In this document: positions 24,253 through 33,400 of the stretch, piece after piece
How positions within the stretch are numbered: position 1 is the first letter of the stretch
How the letters are laid out: every line of letters starts with the position of its first letter
Source of the DNA: Rhizobiaceae bacterium
Lineage (GTDB): Bacteria; Pseudomonadota; Alphaproteobacteria; Rhizobiales; Rhizobiaceae
Direction of reading: 5' to 3'
NCBI GenBank assembly: GCA_029212415.1
Contig: JARGOF010000007.1
Location: 121,499-185,498, forward strand
Length of the DNA stretch: 64,000 nucleotides
Position numbers and translations under genes: made by a program
Notes under the pieces: generated by a model
What the model was told of the DNA's origin: nothing
What the model saw: only the letters and a program-made list of their open reading frames with translations
Databases searched by the model: none

Positions 24253-25005
24253 TTACAGAATCTGCCGCAGGAAATCCTGGGCGCGTTCCGATTGCGGGTT
24301 GTCGAAAAACTGGTCGGGGGTGTTTTCCTCAATGATGGCGCCGGCATCCATAAAGATCACGCGATCGGCAGCCTCGCGCGCAAACCCCATTTCATGTGTC
24401 ACGACAGCCATTGTCATGCCGTCGGCAGCCAGGCCCCGCATCAGTTCCAGAACCCCGCCGACAGTTTCGGGGTCAAGCGCCGATGTGGCCTCGTCAAACA
24501 ACATGACCTTTGGCTTCATCGCCAACGACCGGGCAATGGCAACACGTTGCTGCTGTCCGCCCGACAACATCGACGGATAATTGCCGCCGAGATCCGGAAT
24601 GCCGACCTTGTTCAAAAGATCATTGGCAATGGCTTCTGCTTCGGCGCGGCTGCGCTTGAGCACCACGGTCTGCGGCAGCACGATGTTTTCAAAGGCAGTC
24701 TTGTGCTGGTACAGATTGAAATGCTGGAAAACCATGCCGACTTGCGAGCGCAGAAGATTCAGATTTGTCTTCTTGTCGGTCACGCTGACGCCATCGATGA
24801 AGATTGCGCCACTGTCGATTTCCTGAAGCCCGTTCAGCGATCGCAAAAGTGTGGATTTACCCGATCCCGATGGACCGATGATCACCACAACTTCGCCGCG
24901 ATCAATGTGATTTGTCACATTGTCCAATGCGCGGACCGGTTCCGCGCGTGATTTCACGTGGTAGGTTTTGCACACCTTCTCGATGCGTATCATCATATCG
25001 CTCAT
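24253..25005 (-). CDS. Amino acid ABC importer ATPase (GlnQ/HisP type)
   Basis: A 250-residue ATPase. It shows Walker [10 protein letters not shown], the [19 protein letters not shown]-loop region of polar amino acid importers, signature [19 protein letters not shown], Walker [15 protein letters not shown] and the switch His in [12 protein letters not shown] 25005 overlaps the stop of the DapF-like gene by four bases (ATGA), which decides the start. It energises the two permeases downstream. Order in the operon: epimerase, ATPase, binding protein, two permeases, two FAD dehydrogenases. Confidence 0.93.
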   Translation of the reverse strand: MSDMMIRIEKVCKTYHVKSRAEPVRALDNVTNHIDRGEVVVIIGPSGSGKSTLLRSLNGLQEIDSGAIFIDGVSVTDKKTNLNLLRSQVGMVFQHFNLYQHKTAFENIVLPQTVVLKRSRAEAEAIANDLLNKVGIPDLGGNYPSMLSGGQQQRVAIARSLAMKPKVMLFDEATSALDPETVGGVLELMRGLAADGMTMAVVTHEMGFAREAADRVIFMDAGAIIEENTPDQFFDNPQSERAQDFLRQIL

Positions 25006-25883
25006 GCCGGGTCCCGTTCTGGTCCTGGAAGCATTCCGCTGAAGCAAAATTCCACCGGCCCTGTCAGCACGGCAGAGTAGTCCATGTCGATCTCTATGTC
25101 GACCGAACCAGCGGGCAACGCCACCGTGACTTGATTTCTTGTTGTCAATCCACGCAATTGTGCGGCCCGCACAGCGACGCAGGCGCCGCTGCCGCAGGCC
25201 CTGGTCAGCAATCCCGGGCGCTCATACACGATGGAGCGGATGTAATCATCGCGCACAACCTGCGCGACACCCACACTGACCTTGTTGGGAAACATCGGGT
25301 CATTCTGGATTTTTGGAGCAACCGACGCCATGTCGACCGCATCCAGATCATCGACAAAATAGACCACATGCGGGTTGCCGATATTCAGTGCAACTCCGTC
25401 TGACAGCGGGCCGTTTTCAACATCCAGATGCAATGTATCAGCAGCTTGGGCCAGAGGAATGGCGTCCCACTGCGTCGTGATACGGCCCATTTCGACGCTG
25501 ACACGCTTGTGTCCGACGCGCTGGCAGCGAAGCGGCCCGACAACGGTTTCGACTATGATATCGTTGCGTCCTGTTTCCTCCAACATCAGCCAGGCAAAAC
25601 ATCGGGTGGCATTTCCGCAGGCTTCGGCGTCTTTTCCGTCTATGTTGATGATCCGCATGAAGGCATAGGCACCAGCCTTGGCGCCTTCAGCCGTCGGCGG
25701 CTGAACAACAAGCAGTTGATCGGCGCCAACGCCGGTGCCGGGGTTGCAGATATGTGCAGATTCTTCAGGGGTGGGCTGATAGGCCGCCTCGCGGCCATCG
25801 ACGAACACAAAGTGATTTTCCAGCCCGTGCATTTTGATAAATGGCCTGCCCCCTTCGGGAGCAAGCGCGGCCCAAGTTCTCAT
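25002..25883 (-). CDS. DapF-fold amino acid epimerase/racemase
   Basis: About 293 residues with the two half-domains of diaminopimelate epimerase. Both active-site cysteines are kept: EACGNATRC (Cys about 89) and ACGSGACVA (Cys about 230). [13 protein letters not shown] near the N terminus is also typical. The usual ERGAGET substrate loop, however, reads ERPGLLT, so the side-chain pocket probably differs. The start is uncertain; ATG 25883 gives the normal family N terminus. Being the first gene of an amino acid import and dehydrogenation operon, it more likely interconverts L and D forms of an imported amino acid for catabolism than makes lysine or cell-wall precursors. Confidence 0.8.
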   Translation of the reverse strand: MRTWAALAPEGGRPFIKMHGLENHFVFVDGREAAYQPTPEESAHICNPGTGVGADQLLVVQPPTAEGAKAGAYAFMRIINIDGKDAEACGNATRCFAWLMLEETGRNDIIVETVVGPLRCQRVGHKRVSVEMGRITTQWDAIPLAQAADTLHLDVENGPLSDGVALNIGNPHVVYFVDDLDAVDMASVAPKIQNDPMFPNKVSVGVAQVVRDDYIRSIVYERPGLLTRACGSGACVAVRAAQLRGLTTRNQVTVALPAGSVDIEIDMDYSAVLTGPVEFCFSGMLPGPERDPA

Positions 25884-26167
25884 CGACAGAATGTTCGTCC
25901 CCCATTTGATCTTTCCGGCAATGCCTTGGCCCCTGTCGGTTGATCCAAAGCACGTCAACTGGCAAGCGACTCATTTGGTGGTCGCATTTGATTGCAGCTC
26001 AACTGATTGCATTCCCTCAAGGCAAGCATACACAGCGTCATCGAAAATCACTAATAATTTCTCAATGACCCTATACTGATTATCCGCGTTGGATCAGGTA
26101 AAATTACTTCTGTCGCTCAATGTTGATCGGGCAAAGCACTGCCGTTCAACGCCGCCAGCGGACTTTC

Positions 26168-26247
26168 CACTTTGAGAAAGCACGGGCCACTTTGAGAAAG
26201 CACGGGCCACTTTTGGAATGCATGGGCCACTTTGAGAAAGCATGTGC
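26168..26247. repeat. Four tandem copies of a 20-bp unit
   Basis: The unit CACTTTGAGAAAGCACGGGC occurs at 26,168 and 26,188 exactly, then degenerate at 26,208 (CACTTTTGGAATGCATGGGC) and at 26,228 (CACTTTGAGAAAGCATGTGC). The period is exactly 20 with no spacers. Multiple short terminal repeats of this look occur at the ends of IS21-family elements, so this may be the scar of one, but no transposase is present. Confidence 0.75.
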
Positions 26248-26393
26248 GTGAAAGTTGGGGATGCGTTTGGGCCGTTAGCATGCGAACCCATTTATCTTCA
26301 CTGGTAATGCGAGCCTATGGAGAGCGAAGCTGAACCATGGGGACTGATACAGCGATTGGTGAAAACCGCCTCTGGTAGCGCGTTTAGGGTAGA

Positions 26394-26418
26394 GGGGCGA
26401 TCGCATCACGATCGCCCC
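26394..26418. terminator. Strong hairpin after the DJ-1/PfpI gene
   Basis: GGGGCGATCG (26394-26403) and CGATCGCCCC (26409-26418) form a perfect 10-bp stem with loop CATCA, starting 10 bases past the stop of the gene at 26,428. No long T run follows on the minus strand; the plus side has GATTTTGG. Confidence 0.6.
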
Positions 26419-26427
26419 GATTTTGGT

Positions 26428-27105
26428 CTATTGCAAAAGAGTCAGCAGTTTGCGTGCGGCCTCTTCGGACGATGCCGGATTCTGGCCTGTCACCAGCTTG
26501 CCGTCTGTCACAACGAAAGAAGCCCAGTCAGCGCCTTTATGGTATTCGCCACCATTGGCTGTCAGCATATCCTCGACCAGAAAGGGCACGACATCCGTCA
26601 GCCCGACACCTTCTTCCTCGGTATTGGTAAAACCGGTGACCTTCTTGCCGGAAACGAGCGGCTTGCCGTCGGCGCCTTTGGTATGCTTGAACACCGCCGG
26701 CGCATGACACACGGCGCCGATCGGACGATCGCTTGCTGCGAAGGTCTCGATCAATGCCTTGCTGTCACCATCTTCCGCCAGGTCCCACAAGGGGCCATGG
26801 CCGCCGGGATAGAAGATCGCATCAAAACCGTCAGCCGACACATTGGACAGCACGGACGTATGCGCCAGTGCCTTCTGGGCGGCTTCGTCACCCTTGAAGC
26901 GTTCGGTGGCTGCGGTCTGGGCATCGTCGGAATCGCTTGAAGGATCCAGCGGTGGCTGGCCACCCTTCGGCGATGCCAGCGTGATGTCGGCGCCGGCGTC
27001 TTTGAAGACATAGTAGGGTGCCGCGAATTCCTCGAGCCAGAAGCCGGTTTTTTTGCCGGTATCGCCCAATTTATCGTGCGATGTGAGAACCATGAGAATT
27101 TTCAT
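26428..27105 (-). CDS. DJ-1/PfpI-family protein (Hsp31-like glyoxalase/chaperone type)
   Basis: A 225-residue class I glutamine amidotransferase-like protein. The nucleophile elbow is GAVCHAPAVF, with Cys followed by His. The preceding FYPGGHGPLWDL carries the conserved PGGHG and a neighbouring Asp/Glu. The family includes glutathione-independent glyoxalases and Hsp31 chaperones that handle reactive aldehydes. AAAGG lies about nine bases upstream. It is followed after 23 bases by, and probably co-transcribed with, the CurA-like reductase gene upstream on the same strand. A role against electrophile stress fits both genes but is inferred. Confidence 0.88.
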   Translation of the reverse strand: MKILMVLTSHDKLGDTGKKTGFWLEEFAAPYYVFKDAGADITLASPKGGQPPLDPSSDSDDAQTAATERFKGDEAAQKALAHTSVLSNVSADGFDAIFYPGGHGPLWDLAEDGDSKALIETFAASDRPIGAVCHAPAVFKHTKGADGKPLVSGKKVTGFTNTEEEGVGLTDVVPFLVEDMLTANGGEYHKGADWASFVVTDGKLVTGQNPASSEEAARKLLTLLQ

Positions 27106-27128
27106 TCAATAGTACCTTTGTGTTGGTT

Positions 27129-28160
27129 TCAGTCGTTCAGCTTGATGACGCGCTTGCCGAATGCCTCGCCTCTCAACAGACCAACGAATGCCGCGGGGGC
27201 TTGTTCCAATCCGGTGATTACTTCCTCGCGATATTTGATTTTGCCCTGGCTTACCCAATCGCCCATCTGCTTTGCAAATTCCGGATAAAGGTGGCCGAAG
27301 TCGTCGAAAACGATAAAGCCGCGCACGGTCATCCGCTTGCGCAGGATTGTGCCCAACAGGAGATTCATCCGATCCGGTCCATCCGGCAGTGACGTTGCAT
27401 TATACTGCGAGATGAGACCGCAGACCGGGATGCGGGCCGAGGTGTTCAGCAGGGGCATCACCGCGTCGAAGACCGCGCCGCCGACGTTTTCGTAATAGAT
27501 GTCGATACCATCGGGAACCGCTGCTTTCAGCGCCTTTGGAAAGCCCTCGGCCTTGTAGTCGATACAGGCGTCAAACCCCAGGGTATCCACCACATGCGCA
27601 CATTTCTGCGGTCCGCCGGCGATACCCACGACACGCAGCCCAAGGATCTTGCCGATCTGCCCAACGGTTGCGCCCACGGGGCCGCTGGCCCCAGCGACCA
27701 CCAGGGTTTCACCGGCTTTCGGCTGACCGATCTGGGTCAGGCCTGCCCAGGCGGTCAGGCCCGGCATCCCCAGCACCCCAAGCGCCCAGGACGGGTTTTT
27801 CGGATCCTTGCCCATGTTGATCACACCAGTGCCGTCCGACACGGCATAATCCTGCCACCCGCCGAAGGCCACCACCCAGTCGCCGTCAGCAAAGCCGTCG
27901 AGGTTGGAGCGCACCACCCGCGCGACCGTACCACCGACCATGACGGCGCCGATTTCCACCGGAGCCGCATAGGAGGGCGCATCGCTCATCCGCCCGCGCA
28001 TGTAGGGATCAAGCGATAGATATTCATTGCGCAGCAACATCTGTCCCGCACCCGGGGTCGGCACATCTGCAGTTTCCAGACGCAGCGTCTTGTCATTGGG
28101 TTCACCCCTGGGGCGTTCGGCCAGAACAAATCTGCGATTCTTGGTGGTGGATTGCGTCAT
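27129..28160 (-). CDS. Zinc-independent MDR reductase (CurA / leukotriene B4 dehydrogenase-like)
   Basis: A 343-residue medium-chain reductase. It opens with the family pattern NRRFVLAERPRGEP and EYLSLDPYMRGRM. The cofactor part reads VVAGASGPVGATVGQIGKILG. No zinc ligands are seen. These enzymes reduce the C=C bond of 2-alkenals, enones or curcumin with NADPH. It precedes the DJ-1/PfpI gene by 23 bases on the same strand. Together they look like a two-gene unit for removing reactive carbonyl compounds. Confidence 0.9.
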   Translation of the reverse strand: MTQSTTKNRRFVLAERPRGEPNDKTLRLETADVPTPGAGQMLLRNEYLSLDPYMRGRMSDAPSYAAPVEIGAVMVGGTVARVVRSNLDGFADGDWVVAFGGWQDYAVSDGTGVINMGKDPKNPSWALGVLGMPGLTAWAGLTQIGQPKAGETLVVAGASGPVGATVGQIGKILGLRVVGIAGGPQKCAHVVDTLGFDACIDYKAEGFPKALKAAVPDGIDIYYENVGGAVFDAVMPLLNTSARIPVCGLISQYNATSLPDGPDRMNLLLGTILRKRMTVRGFIVFDDFGHLYPEFAKQMGDWVSQGKIKYREEVITGLEQAPAAFVGLLRGEAFGKRVIKLND

Positions 28161-28460
28161 GGTAGGATCCTTCTGTGATGGGGCGCAAGCGCCAGAGGCC
28201 TTGCTTGCCTCTTAGCTATGCGTGCAGAGCGCAATTGCAATGCCTGACTTTAGTGGCAGACATCACTTAGCGCTCGATACGTCATCCTATGGCTCAAACT
28301 CTGCCGGGCCGACCATATCATCTCCAAAACGCTCTTTCCCGAAACGCGTGAGCACAACATCAAAAGGCGCCATGTCCGGGCATAGGCAGGAAAGATGAAA
28401 GCAGGCCCGATAGGCATTGCGGATAGCAAAAGCGTTTGGGCACCATCGTGCATGCCGGAC
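28161..28460. other. Intergenic region, no gene seen
   Basis: Three hundred bases between the CurA-like reductase start and the end of the membrane-protein gene, both on the minus strand. The reductase promoter should be in the first 100 bases (A/T-rich around 28,200-28,260), but clear boxes are not visible. The composition shifts from GC-rich to more AT-rich here, marking the edge of the glycan block. Short frames here are not convincing. Confidence 0.4.
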
Positions 28461-30233
28461 CTAAACGGCAGACAGGCCAGATCTGGTTTTTTCAGAAAAT
28501 TTCTCAAGTATCTCGGATGCCAATGCCAGACCCGCAACCAGTTTGCCGCGAATGATCAACTGCTCAAGGTCGGCACAACATTTGGTCAGTTGGAGATCTG
28601 CCAAACTAACCCTGGAATGGGAAAATGAAGGACGACGCTTTCCAACATGCAAGATCAACTCAGATAGTTGGTTATCGTCCTGCAAATCCTTGCCTAGTCC
28701 GAACCCGGCTGGTTCCAGACACCAATCACACCAGTCCAGTTGGTAATAGCCTCCATCAGCCTTTGACAACATGCGTTCTCGCGACTGATCACGGTTGACA
28801 AGACACAGGGGCAATCGCGCAATGCGGTCGCGGAATTGCGGTAGCCGATGAACAAAATCTGTCAATATTTCTTCACCGGATTGCGACGTCAGGGCAAACT
28901 CCATTCTCGAAATCAATGCATCGGTGAGACGCTGGTGAAGATAGCTGTGTGAGGCAGCGTAAATCGATGCCAATGCAGCCGGCGGCTCCAACGCCCAGAC
29001 GGTTTCAAGATGCGAAAGCCTGACTTGAGACCAGTCTTGTGCCCTTGGATTGTCACCCAGACCCACGTCCGTAATAACGCATTCATGTTCACCATAAAAA
29101 TATCGCCGAACGAGAGGTGGTGCACCGATTGCGTCACGGTCCACCAGTTCGAAAAGCAAATCTTCATTTCTCAGACGGGATTGTATTTGAGGGGGAAAAA
29201 CACGCTGTCGCAAAACCCGGCTGCTCATTGTTTCATTTGTCAGCGTAATTGTGAATTCGAGCGCTTGGCGCACGGACGCATCGAGTGGGTCTATTCTGAT
29301 TTTGTCACCGGGTTCAACGAGATCGGCGAGTTCTTCTGCCAATCGCTCTTCTCGCATTGGTCTGGCGAAAAGAGTGCGCGTCGCACGTTCGCCGCGTCCT
29401 TCAACTGGTTTCAGTGAGCGCTTTGAGAACAAGAGCGTGTCAACGAGGTAGCGCTGCGAATAGAGCGCCGGTATATTTTTTACGCTATCAACCAATGCCG
29501 AGAGCATTTGCCGCATTAGAATGAACGAAACCAGTGCAACGAGTATATTGCTTCCTTCACCCAAAATGAACGGATAGATGATGATCAAAAATGACGTCAG
29601 AAACAATATTGACGACAATATGTTCAGATAACCGCTTGTGTCCCTAATTATTGTTTTCTGAAGACGGGTAAGCTCGGAAACTGGATCATTTTCCATTATC
29701 CAGGCGGTCGCCAGAAAAAAGCAGCATATCAAAGCGATGAAAAAGCCTGCCAAATGCGCATTGAATATGGCTATCACAACCAGCGCAGCCATGGAAAACA
29801 GCATTCCTGAACAAACTTGCAGGAAACGAGAGAAAAATTTTGATGCTTGCGTGGTTTGATCGGAGACCACCCACATCACGCCCGAATGGGCTAAGAATTG
29901 TTGACTGCCCTGCTTGCTCAGCCGTTTTGCTTGGCTTTCCAGGACAAGCGTCACAACGTAGGAAAGGATCGCGACAAGGGATAGAATTATGATCCCCTTC
30001 TGGCGTTGATCGTCTGCAAGAAACGGCTGGAAAGCGCGGGGCATCCCATTTGATCCTGCCAACAGAATGACTTTTAGCGGAAGCAGGAAAGTCAGCATCC
30101 GCGTTATGCGAATAGCTGTATTGCAGGCGATTGAGAGCACAGTTGTTCTGCTGGAAACCCTGATGAGCCGGGCGACGACCCTGATTGCCCAGCCTATTGC
30201 AATATTGCTCTCGGAAACAAACTTCAGTTTCAT
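28461..30233 (-). CDS. Membrane protein with ABC-exporter-like N half and APH-like C end; function unknown
   Basis: A 590-residue protein I do not recognise as a named family. The first about 280 residues hold roughly five or six membrane helices (for example ITRMLTFLLPLKVILLAG and GIIILSLVAILSYVVTLVL) in a pattern like the membrane domain of ABC exporters, but no ATPase domain follows. The rest is soluble. Near residues 473-515 it reads LCLVNRDQSRERML and YQLDWCDWCLEPAG, which resembles the catalytic and metal loops of aminoglycoside-phosphotransferase-type kinases, with Asn in place of the usual HGD His-Gly. It follows the giant glycosyltransferase gene by 225 bases on the same strand, so a role in glycan assembly or export is a guess. 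Confidence 0.6.
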   Translation of the reverse strand: MKLKFVSESNIAIGWAIRVVARLIRVSSRTTVLSIACNTAIRITRMLTFLLPLKVILLAGSNGMPRAFQPFLADDQRQKGIIILSLVAILSYVVTLVLESQAKRLSKQGSQQFLAHSGVMWVVSDQTTQASKFFSRFLQVCSGMLFSMAALVVIAIFNAHLAGFFIALICCFFLATAWIMENDPVSELTRLQKTIIRDTSGYLNILSSILFLTSFLIIIYPFILGEGSNILVALVSFILMRQMLSALVDSVKNIPALYSQRYLVDTLLFSKRSLKPVEGRGERATRTLFARPMREERLAEELADLVEPGDKIRIDPLDASVRQALEFTITLTNETMSSRVLRQRVFPPQIQSRLRNEDLLFELVDRDAIGAPPLVRRYFYGEHECVITDVGLGDNPRAQDWSQVRLSHLETVWALEPPAALASIYAASHSYLHQRLTDALISRMEFALTSQSGEEILTDFVHRLPQFRDRIARLPLCLVNRDQSRERMLSKADGGYYQLDWCDWCLEPAGFGLGKDLQDDNQLSELILHVGKRRPSFSHSRVSLADLQLTKCCADLEQLIIRGKLVAGLALASEILEKFSEKTRSGLSAV

Positions 30234-30458
30234 TGTGGTGGTTTCACCCTCGATTGCCAGCCAGCCAGTGCGGCCATATTATGTCCTGTCATTGCGCCGA
30301 ATTTGTCCGGAGCGCAAATGCCACGATGAAGAATTGGTCTGGTCCTTTTACTGTCGTTCGAGCCGAAGTATTGGCATTAAATCACCTGCAATCTGATTTG
30401 GCCGAAGGGGACCTTGTAAATTTGAAATACCATTGGCAGATTTTGCTGCAAACAAACA

Positions 30459-33400
30459 TCATTTGGCCTCACGGCGAACAGAAGTAACGCGATCCAACTC
30501 CAATTTCCTTTTGAATTCCTTTGCAATCGGATGGCCCTTTTTAAGCAGCGGGCTGTGATCGACTATTTTGCCAGCCTGTTCCACCAAGCCATCATTGTGG
30601 AGAACAAAGGCTGCATAGATGTCAATATACGCAAACCCTTTGTCTATATTGTCGACGAATCTATCTCGTTCGGGTTTAAGTAAAGCGTCAGTCCACGCAA
30701 AATAGTTGAGTAGTTTCATGGAGGACAGCGGGAATTTTCCTCTACGCTTAAAATCATCTTCAAATAGAGAACACAAACGACTTTCCGCAGCTTGAATTCT
30801 ACCGTCCTGTATTAAATTTGCAGCAGTTGTAAGCCTGTAAAGGAGGTTTTCTGGATCGAATTCCATTGCTCTTGCCAGCGAATAATCGCGATCTTTTTTT
30901 GAAAGATGGTGACCGAGGCCGTAGTAGAGCAGCTTGTATGCTTGTGAGATATGCAGTTTAGAACAATCGAGATGGTTCACACATTCCATGTCTATGCGTT
31001 TTAAGATTTTTTGGGGCTTCTCCAGACTGATCACGTTTATCAACTCTGCTGACCCAATCAAGGTAGCAAGGTTTGCAAAGGCGCTGCTGTCCGATGCATA
31101 AATCTTGTCGCACCGGGACATCAGCACCATATCGAATAGATCTGCCTGTGTGGATGTCTCTGATAGACGCTCTGTCAGATTAATGGCAGCAACAGCGCCG
31201 AAGCTTTCCATTAACCTAATAGAATCCTGATCTTCGCCAAAAACAAGGACGGTGTTGCCTTCAGCAATGAGTTCCTTGGCGAAGGAAATGGCCAAGGGCA
31301 GTGGCACTACCTTAAACAAATACCGCGGCCTTTCTCGCGCACGGCCAAACACTATGTCGCCACCTCTCAAGTGAAACGCAATGGTCCTGTTGGAGAGCGG
31401 AACGCTTTGGGCTGCTTGTATCGCCTTCATCAGATCAGGAGAGAACTCGATTTGGTCGAAGTATGGTCTGTATCGGCTTCGGGATTCCAACTCTTGAGGA
31501 ATATCAGAAATAGAAACTTTTCTAGGCCCTTGCAAAAGGATCCCCTTATCTCCATTCGGCCAATTCTTCTCTTTCCAATTGTCTTTCAAAAAACACTTGT
31601 ATTCCAAGATTTGATAATCATTGGGATCGAAATTCGTTTCCAGGAGATGGGCACTCAAAAAGTCTGATGAAAACATGTTGGAAGCAGATGGCAGGGTATG
31701 AAAACTAGTCCGGGTCATTAAGTGGGTATCCTGCCATGTGAATCTGTATTCACATCCCAGCGAATCGGCCACATGCATAGCCTGTATAAGGATTCTCAGT
31801 CTTTCTCCCATCCCATCAAGTCGATGAGCAACCACATGAAAGTGTGAATGCAGCCTTTGATAGGCGAATTTCTCAAGGAATAGTGTTCCAATTGCTTGAG
31901 GACTTTCACCTGATGAGGGGTTTGTATTTCGCCCCTTCATGGAACTATTGTTGTTCACATGCCCTAAAACCCAGGTAACCATTGGCATCCGGACACGTCT
32001 GATGCAAACTTCATCCTGTAAAAGCTTCTCCAAAACACTAACATGAGAAGAAACGGCATAGAAAAATTTTACTTTTTTGGAGGCCCTGATCGTAGGTGAC
32101 CTTGGAAAGTCGGAATGTTTAAAATAGAAAAACGAACCCGAACCGCAACCTTTGAAAAATGGTCTTTTGCCATCGGCTCCAGTCCGAACCCGCAATTCTC
32201 TTTCTTCTAGATTGCAAAGAAAACCTGCATCAAAAAAGGTGGGACTCTTTTCGCCGCTGCGTCGTATAAATTCGACGAGTCGGCGATGTATCCAATCGTC
32301 GGCATCCAGTGGCATAACAAAACCTTCAAAGCCTTTTTTGCCAAGCAAAAAGCCCAATTCGCGTCGTTTAGCATTTTTATCCGCTGTAAATCCGCGAGGG
32401 TTTGAGGGTGGAGTGTAAGAAACCGACACCCACGTAACTTTGTTGGATTCCAATTCAGGAATATCGGGCTTTTCATGTCCCGCAATAAGAAGACGGTAGT
32501 TTTGATCCGACTGCGCGAAAACGGTTCTGAGCGTTTTCGACAGACAATCACAGGCCGTCTCCCAATCACGCGACGCTCTTTTGCTTCTCATCGAGATAAC
32601 AAAGGCGACTTCAAGCTGCCCGTCAGGAGGAGGCTGCGGCAAACTTGCAATCTGGCTATCAACGTCTTGAAGCCAGCCAGCAATAGTCTTGGACTGCTTG
32701 GATCCACTTGGTGTTTTGCGTTTGTTTTCGGTCTTTTGATCCTGCGCTTTGATTGAGACGGATTGCTGTGTCCGGCGAGTAGAGCGGTCCAGGTCATCGC
32801 TTTGCAGCAGCGAGTTGACGACCGTCCCGTCTCGCCCCTGACGTCCATTTACCAAGCTTCTGTCAAGTTCCCGAATTGTTTCGACAATTGCCGCACATCG
32901 CACTTCCGCACGTTCACTGTCTGTTGTTCGGTCTTTACGGTCTAAAGAGGTATTACCGGAACTAAGGCGGGTTACCCATCCAGCCACACCAAAATTTCTT
33001 GCTTCACTTGACGGGCGCGAGCGCGGTAAGTCCCACGCATGATCTTTCCAATGATCCCATGGACCGGGCATTCCCAAACGCCAGAAGAATTCGACCTTCG
33101 GGCGACGCCCATAGGCAAAATTCCGGTCAAATTCCAAGGTGGAATCGCGCCGAAACAACAATTGAGGTTCGTCGGTTGGGTTGGCGACATAATTGTCGTC
33201 AAGAAAGCTTTTATTATCGCTGACGCGGTCCATCGGGATGGCAAAATACTTCAGATGCGCACGGGCGTTCACAGCACGGTGCAGGCTTTCCCATGCAGGA
33301 CGCGTGACAAAACAATTACCATCCCACGGCAAAACCCATTTAGCGTGACGACGTCCATCGTTAAGGGCAATGTTGCGCGCACCGTTGTTGTTCATGACAT

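Larger units (their letters stand above)
25884..26427. other. Intergenic region with repeats, no convincing gene
   Basis: This stretch of about 540 bases should contain the promoter of the epimerase-importer operon. The A/T-rich part around 26,020-26,080 is the likely place, but I cannot fix the boxes. It also holds a 20-bp tandem array (26,168-26,247) and a strong hairpin (26,394-26,418). A 65-codon minus-strand frame over the array (26,094-26,291) reads as repetitive low-complexity sequence and is not called. Confidence 0.5.

Noticed and set aside
26168..26247. Repeat array as a CRISPR
   Set aside because: Units follow one another without spacers, are only 20 bp long, and no cas gene is present.
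26094..26291. 65-codon frame across the 20-bp repeats
   Set aside because: The protein repeats only because the DNA does, and it has no supporting signals.
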